Part shown: piece by piece, positions 4,875-8,453 of the stretch
Position numbering within the stretch: position 1 is the stretch's first letter
Layout of the letters: every line of letters starts with the position of its first letter
Program-made: the position numbers and the translations under genes
Notes under the pieces: generated by a model
Seen by the model: only the letters and a program-made list of their open reading frames with translations
What the model was told of the DNA's origin: nothing
The model's database searches: none
Assembly (NCBI GenBank): GCA_021160785.1
Contig: JAGHBX010000502.1
Coordinates: forward strand, 1-8,453
DNA from: Planctomycetota bacterium
GTDB lineage: Bacteria > Planctomycetota > Phycisphaerae > Sedimentisphaerales > Anaerohalosphaeraceae
Length of the DNA stretch: 8,453 nucleotides
Direction of reading: 5' to 3'

Positions 4875-7800
4875 ATGAAAAGGCAATTCTGTGCAATCGC
4901 CACACTCCTCGTTATTCTGTCGTCCGGTCTGTTAGCCGCCGCTGCGCCGCAGGCAAGCCCGGCACAACAGGCGCAAGCCATACTGGATATCGGCGGTGTT
5001 CAGGGCGGGCTGATTGTCCACGTCGGCTGCGGCGACGGAAAACTTACCGCGGCTCTGTACGCAAACGACCGCTATCTTGTTCATGGCCTGGATACAAGCG
5101 CAGACAATATTCAAAAGGCCAGGCAGCATATCAAATCGCTCGGTCTCTATGAAACGGTATCGGTTGAGCAGTTCGACGGAAAGGCCCTGCCCTACAATGA
5201 CAATATCGTTAATCTGCTCGTGGCGGAATCGCCCTTGGATATTCCAAAAGATGAGATTCTCCGCGTGCTTGTTCCCAATGGCGTCGCCTGCATCAAAAAG
5301 CGTGGTGCCTGGACGCGAACGGTCAAGCCCCGGCCCGACAACATTGACGAGTGGACGCACTATATGCACGATCCCACCAACAACGCCGTCGCCCATGACA
5401 CCGCGATCGGACCGCTCAGACATCTTCAATGGGAGGCCGCCCCGCGATACGCCCGCCACCACGAGTTTACCACCAGTGTGTCTGCGGTAGTCTCGGCGAA
5501 TGGTCGAATTTTCTCCATCATGGACATGGGCAGTCGTGCTTCGATCCAGATGCCGTCCAAACTGATGCTGACCGCACGCGATGCCTTCAACGGCATTACT
5601 CTTTGGCGGCGGCCCATCGAGTCATGGTTCAATCACCTCTGGCCCTTGAAAGACGGTCCCGCACAGCCTCCCCGGCGATTGGTTGCCGTCGGAGACTCCG
5701 TCTACGTTACGCTCGGTCTGGAGGCGCCGGTCAGCAGGCTGGACGCCGCCACCGGAAAAATTTTGAAAACCTACGCCGGCACCGAGTTTACCGAAGAGAT
5801 ACTGTTGTCGGAAGGCACACTGTTTCTACTCAAGAACAGCAAGTCAATGAACCCGGCGGACTATTATCCCAAGCTGATGGTATGCTGGGATGAAAAGAAC
5901 CGGACGAGGAAGGACTCGGAAGGCTGGCTGCTCAAACCCGGCAAACGCGCTGTCATGGCACTCGACGCCGACTCGGACGGGACTCTGTGGAAAACCGATT
6001 ATCCGATCGAACCGCTGACGCTGACGGTCGACGAAGGAAGTGTCTACTTCCACGACTGGAACGAGGTCGTGTGCCTGGACCGAAAAACGGGCAAAGAGAA
6101 GTGGCGGTCGGAACCCGTAGCCCAAAGGAAAACCATGGGTTACGTTTACGGCCCCACGATGGTCGCCTATGGCGATGTATTGCTCTTTGCAGACGGCAGG
6201 CTGAAACGAAGAATGGCTGCTTTTTCCAAAACGGACGGTAAAAAACTCTGGGAGGCGCCGCACTACGCCGGCGGCCACTCAGGTTCTCCGGAGGACCTGT
6301 TTGTGATCGACGGTCTGGTCTGGTGTGCAAAGGTCGCAGGCGGTGGACGGGGCATGGGGCTCTGTACCGGTCGCGATCCGAAAACCGGCCAGGTCAAGCG
6401 GGAGTTTAGCGCCGACATCAATACCTACTGGTTCCACCATCGGTGCTATCGGGCAAAGGCAACCGACGAATACATACTCACTTCCCGCACGGGAATTGAG
6501 TTCATTGACATCCGCAAAAAGCGATGGGAAGCCCACCACTGGGTCCGCGGCGCCTGCTCGTACGGCATCCTGCCCTGCAACGGATTAATAGACGCCCCGC
6601 CGAGTCCGTGCGCATGCTATCTGGATACGAAAGTCCACGGCTTCTCCGCACTGGCCCCCGCCTCGCAAAGAACGTTTGGCCGCCCTGCTCCCGCCGCCAG
6701 CCGACTATTCAAGGGCCCGGCTTACGACCACAACAATCTCAAATCTAAAATCTCAAATCTAAAATCCGAAGACTGGCCCACCTACCGACACGATGCAGGC
6801 CGAAGCGGCGCGACAACAACCAAAGTAAATACTCCGCTGTCGGAAAAATGGCAAGTAGGCCTGGGCGGCGAATTGACAAGCCCCGTGATCGCAGGCGGCA
6901 GGGTCTATATTGCATCGAAAGACACGCACACCCTCTACGCATTGAGTGCGGATCGCGGTGAGAAGACTTGGACGTTTACCGCCGGGGCGGAAGTTGATTC
7001 ACCGCCCACAGTCTATCGAGGCCGGGTGATCTTCGGCTCCGCCGACGGCTACGTCTACTGCCTGAGGGGTTCCGATGGCGCCCTGATCTGGCGATTCAGG
7101 GCCGCGCCGCACGATGCCAAACTCGTATCCTACGGGCAACTGCAGTCGGTCTGGCCGGTCCACGGCTCCGTCCTGATCCACAAAGGCGTCGTTTACTGTG
7201 TGGCGGGTCGGTCAACGTTCCTCGACGGAGGCTTGAGGTTCTACCGTCTGGATGCGCTGACCGGACGCGTACTCTCTGAAGGTGTTCTTAACGACCAGGC
7301 CAATCCCCAAAAGGACGTAAAAGTACTGAACATGCCGGTCGCCCTGCCGGACATCCTCTCCTGCGACGGAAACGCCGTTTACATGCGCGAACAGGCCTTC
7401 GACCTCGAGGGCAATCGCATACAGACCATCGATCCGACGACCGAGCCGTTCGAGCGGGCTACGCTTCAGTTGGGGCCCAATGCCCATCTGTTCAGCCCGA
7501 CGGGCTTCCTCGACGACGACGCCTGGCACAGGTCCTACTGGCTTTACGGCCGGGCGTTTTCCTCGGGCTGTAACTGGTGGTACCGTGCCGGCCGATATGC
7601 CCCCGCCGGCAGAATGCTCGTCTTCGACGACGATCGCGTCTACGGATTCGGGCGTCAACCCGGCCTTTTCGTATGGTCTCCTGTTCTTGAAAACCACTTG
7701 TTCTGCGCCGACAAACAAGCCGCCCCCGATGCTATCCAACGAGTTAAAGCCTGGAGCAAGAAGTCAGGGCGTTCTGCCGTTTTTAACCGCCAGTTCACAC

Positions 7801-8174
7801 GACAGGCCGCGGCCCAGGATCGTCTCGCCCCGAAATTGCACTGGTCCGTTGAGGAGCCGCCTCTGCACGCACGGGCGATGGTCCTCGCCGGCGAGACGTT
7901 TTTCGTTGCAGGCCCGTCGGACGTATTGAATGAGGATGACGCCTTCAATCGCCCCAACGATCCAAAGGTAAAGGCCGAGATACTCGCCCAGGAAGCAGCC
8001 TACGAGGGAAAAACCCCCGCCGTGCTCATGGCGGTTTCGACGGCGAAAGGCGAAACGCTCTTCCGGCTCGATCTGCCCGCTCCGCCCGTATGGGACGGCA
8101 TGGCCGCTGCCAACGGCAAACTCTACATGGCAATGTCCAACGGCACGCTCGTGTGCATGGGCCCCGACAAATAA
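4875..8174 (+). CDS. Exported methyltransferase-like/PQQ-like beta-propeller fusion protein
   Basis: A 1099-residue protein. Residues 1-24 are a Sec-type signal peptide (MKRQ, hydrophobic core, AAAAP). Residues 35-145 resemble a class I SAM-dependent methyltransferase: motif I 'VGCGDGKLTAAL' (50-61), the ribose-binding acid in 'HGLDTS' (70-75), 'NLLVAESP' (113-120) and 'ILRVLVPNGVACI' (128-140). A junction 'DNIDEWTHYMHDPTNNAVAHD' (155-175) follows, which I associate with planctomycete proteins of this type. Propeller repeats occupy about 195-560. A Cys-rich loop 'PPSPCACYLD' (575-584) precedes a second set of BamB-like blades at about 634-740 (LYALSADRGEKTWTF, YVYCLRGSDGALIWRF), with more divergent blades to 1099. 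PQQ-like propellers usually act as periplasmic scaffolds or quinoprotein folds; no dehydrogenase function can be claimed. Methylation outside the cytoplasm would lack SAM, so the first domain may be structural or bind another ligand. Probably co-transcribed with the upstream sensor gene. Confidence 0.88.
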   Translation: MKRQFCAIATLLVILSSGLLAAAAPQASPAQQAQAILDIGGVQGGLIVHVGCGDGKLTAALYANDRYLVHGLDTSADNIQKARQHIKSLGLYETVSVEQFDGKALPYNDNIVNLLVAESPLDIPKDEILRVLVPNGVACIKKRGAWTRTVKPRPDNIDEWTHYMHDPTNNAVAHDTAIGPLRHLQWEAAPRYARHHEFTTSVSAVVSANGRIFSIMDMGSRASIQMPSKLMLTARDAFNGITLWRRPIESWFNHLWPLKDGPAQPPRRLVAVGDSVYVTLGLEAPVSRLDAATGKILKTYAGTEFTEEILLSEGTLFLLKNSKSMNPADYYPKLMVCWDEKNRTRKDSEGWLLKPGKRAVMALDADSDGTLWKTDYPIEPLTLTVDEGSVYFHDWNEVVCLDRKTGKEKWRSEPVAQRKTMGYVYGPTMVAYGDVLLFADGRLKRRMAAFSKTDGKKLWEAPHYAGGHSGSPEDLFVIDGLVWCAKVAGGGRGMGLCTGRDPKTGQVKREFSADINTYWFHHRCYRAKATDEYILTSRTGIEFIDIRKKRWEAHHWVRGACSYGILPCNGLIDAPPSPCACYLDTKVHGFSALAPASQRTFGRPAPAASRLFKGPAYDHNNLKSKISNLKSEDWPTYRHDAGRSGATTTKVNTPLSEKWQVGLGGELTSPVIAGGRVYIASKDTHTLYALSADRGEKTWTFTAGAEVDSPPTVYRGRVIFGSADGYVYCLRGSDGALIWRFRAAPHDAKLVSYGQLQSVWPVHGSVLIHKGVVYCVAGRSTFLDGGLRFYRLDALTGRVLSEGVLNDQANPQKDVKVLNMPVALPDILSCDGNAVYMREQAFDLEGNRIQTIDPTTEPFERATLQLGPNAHLFSPTGFLDDDAWHRSYWLYGRAFSSGCNWWYRAGRYAPAGRMLVFDDDRVYGFGRQPGLFVWSPVLENHLFCADKQAAPDAIQRVKAWSKKSGRSAVFNRQFTRQAAAQDRLAPKLHWSVEEPPLHARAMVLAGETFFVAGPSDVLNEDDAFNRPNDPKVKAEILAQEAAYEGKTPAVLMAVSTAKGETLFRLDLPAPPVWDGMAAANGKLYMAMSNGTLVCMGPDK
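6736..6766 (+). repeat. In-gene heptanucleotide tandem repeat
   Basis: Four consecutive 7-base units, alternating ATCTCAA and ATCTAAA, plus a partial ATC, lie inside the propeller gene. They encode the 'NLKSKISNLKS' segment (about residues 621-631). The tract is sharply AT-rich within a GC-rich gene and sits just before the second propeller half (DWPTYRHDAGRSGAT). Since 7 is not a multiple of 3, gain or loss of one unit would shift the frame. It resembles short tandem repeats dispersed in some bacterial genomes; that origin is inference. Confidence 0.75.
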
Positions 8175-8197
8175 CATTTTTATCTTTCCTGTAACAT

Positions 8198-8226
8198 TTG
8201 ACAAGTCGTTGCGTCTATACTATATA
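8198..8226 (+). promoter_or_regulatory. Predicted sigma70-type promoter for the lipoprotein gene
   Basis: A perfect TTGACA (8198-8203) is followed after 17 bases by TATATA (8221-8226), giving a predicted start near 8233 and a leader of about 53 bases. It begins 23 bases after the propeller stop codon, with no terminator hairpin between, so the lipoprotein gene may be both read through and independently transcribed. Confidence 0.6.
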
Positions 8227-8232
8227 GTGTAG
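8215..8232. promoter_or_regulatory. Operator-like dyad overlapping the -10
   Basis: CTATACTATATAGTGTAG is an 18-base palindrome with one mismatched pair (fourth base from each end). It covers the predicted -10 hexamer, where a bound repressor would block initiation. The symmetry is seen directly; regulator identity is unknown, and part of the symmetry could arise simply from the AT-rich -10 region. Confidence 0.35.
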
Positions 8233-8239
8233 GTATGGT

Positions 8240-8251
8240 CTGTCCAGACAG
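8240..8251. promoter_or_regulatory. Short dyad in the leader region
   Basis: CTGTC and GACAG flank a two-base centre (CA) just downstream of the predicted transcription start. It could be a second operator half or chance; it is too tight to form a stable RNA hairpin. Confidence 0.25.
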
Positions 8252-8285
8252 GGTTAATTGTGCCGTTTTGACAAGGAGAAGAAAT

Positions 8286-8453
8286 ATGAAGGACCAGACA
8301 GCTTCCAGGCGAGTTTTCGGTGTTTTTTGCATCATTGCCCTATCCGCACTCTTGATTTTGGCCGTCGGATGCAGAAAAAAGCCCGGTGAGGCTCAACAAA
8401 CAACAGTAGCGGATCAGAAGGGCGCCAGCGAGCAACTTCCTAATTACCTGCGC
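8286..8453 (+). CDS. Putative lipoprotein, N-terminal part
   Basis: The first 56 codons of a gene that continues past the window end. The ATG is preceded by AAGGAG (8273-8278, 7-base spacing). The N-terminus has basic residues (K2, R8, R9), a hydrophobic core at about 10-27 (VFGVFCIIALSALLILAV) and a lipobox-like 'LAVGC' with Cys29 as the likely lipidated residue; Ala at -3 instead of Leu makes it slightly atypical. After the cysteine come basic residues (RKKPG) and a Gln/Ala/Thr-rich linker, as expected for a lipoprotein tether. The mature domain is beyond the window, so its function cannot be stated. It has its own predicted promoter but lies on the same strand about 110 bases after the propeller gene, and may belong to the same system. 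Confidence 0.8.
   Translation, partial: MKDQTASRRVFGVFCIIALSALLILAVGCRKKPGEAQQTTVADQKGASEQLPNYLR

Noticed and set aside
6736..6766. CRISPR-like repeat
   Set aside because: Units are 7 bases, directly abutting with no spacers, and lie within a coding sequence.
7212..7739. 175-codon antisense open frame within the propeller gene
   Set aside because: Its span is covered by convincing propeller coding sequence on the other strand; long antisense frames are common in GC-rich genes.

Overview
The window looks like a piece of a Planctomycetota genome, most likely Phycisphaerae or a related uncultured lineage. This is an inference. It rests mainly on the large exported methyltransferase/PQQ-like beta-propeller protein on the right, whose 'DEWTHYMHDPTNNAVAHD' and 'PCACYLD...GFSALAP' signatures I associate with planctomycete proteins. 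It is also supported by the exported TPR and Ig-like proteins on the left. No rRNA, tRNA, transposase or CRISPR array is visible.

Left half (1-3948, minus strand). Transcription probably starts near 4012. Reading leftwards, the genes are: a TPR protein whose membrane-anchored N-terminus lies in a different frame from its body (an apparent one-base frameshift near 3830-3860); a 619-residue exported, acidic, Ig/PKD-like protein whose start codon overlaps the TPR stop codon (TAATG); and, after a gap of about 134 bases containing a hairpin, a small exported TPR-like protein. By eye, G+C falls towards the left end.

Centre (3949-4341). This is a divergent intergenic region with no convincing gene. 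It holds a minus-strand promoter with an A/T-rich upstream element, a strong REP-like hairpin (4232-4250), and a near-consensus plus-strand sigma70-type promoter (TTGACC-17-TATAAT).

Right half (4342-8453, plus strand). A 163-residue protein made only of a cyclic-nucleotide-binding-type sensor domain is followed 41 bases later by a 1099-residue exported protein. That protein combines an N-terminal class I methyltransferase-like fold with PQQ/BamB-like propeller repeats. A short AT-rich heptanucleotide tandem repeat sits inside this gene, at the boundary between its propeller halves. A new promoter (TTGACA-17-TATATA) with two dyads then leads into a lipoprotein gene that runs off the window.

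The left operon appears to make cell-envelope or extracellular proteins (membrane-tethered TPR scaffold plus secreted Ig-like protein). The right operon appears to couple a small sensor protein to a large periplasmic propeller protein. None of the substrates can be read from the sequence.
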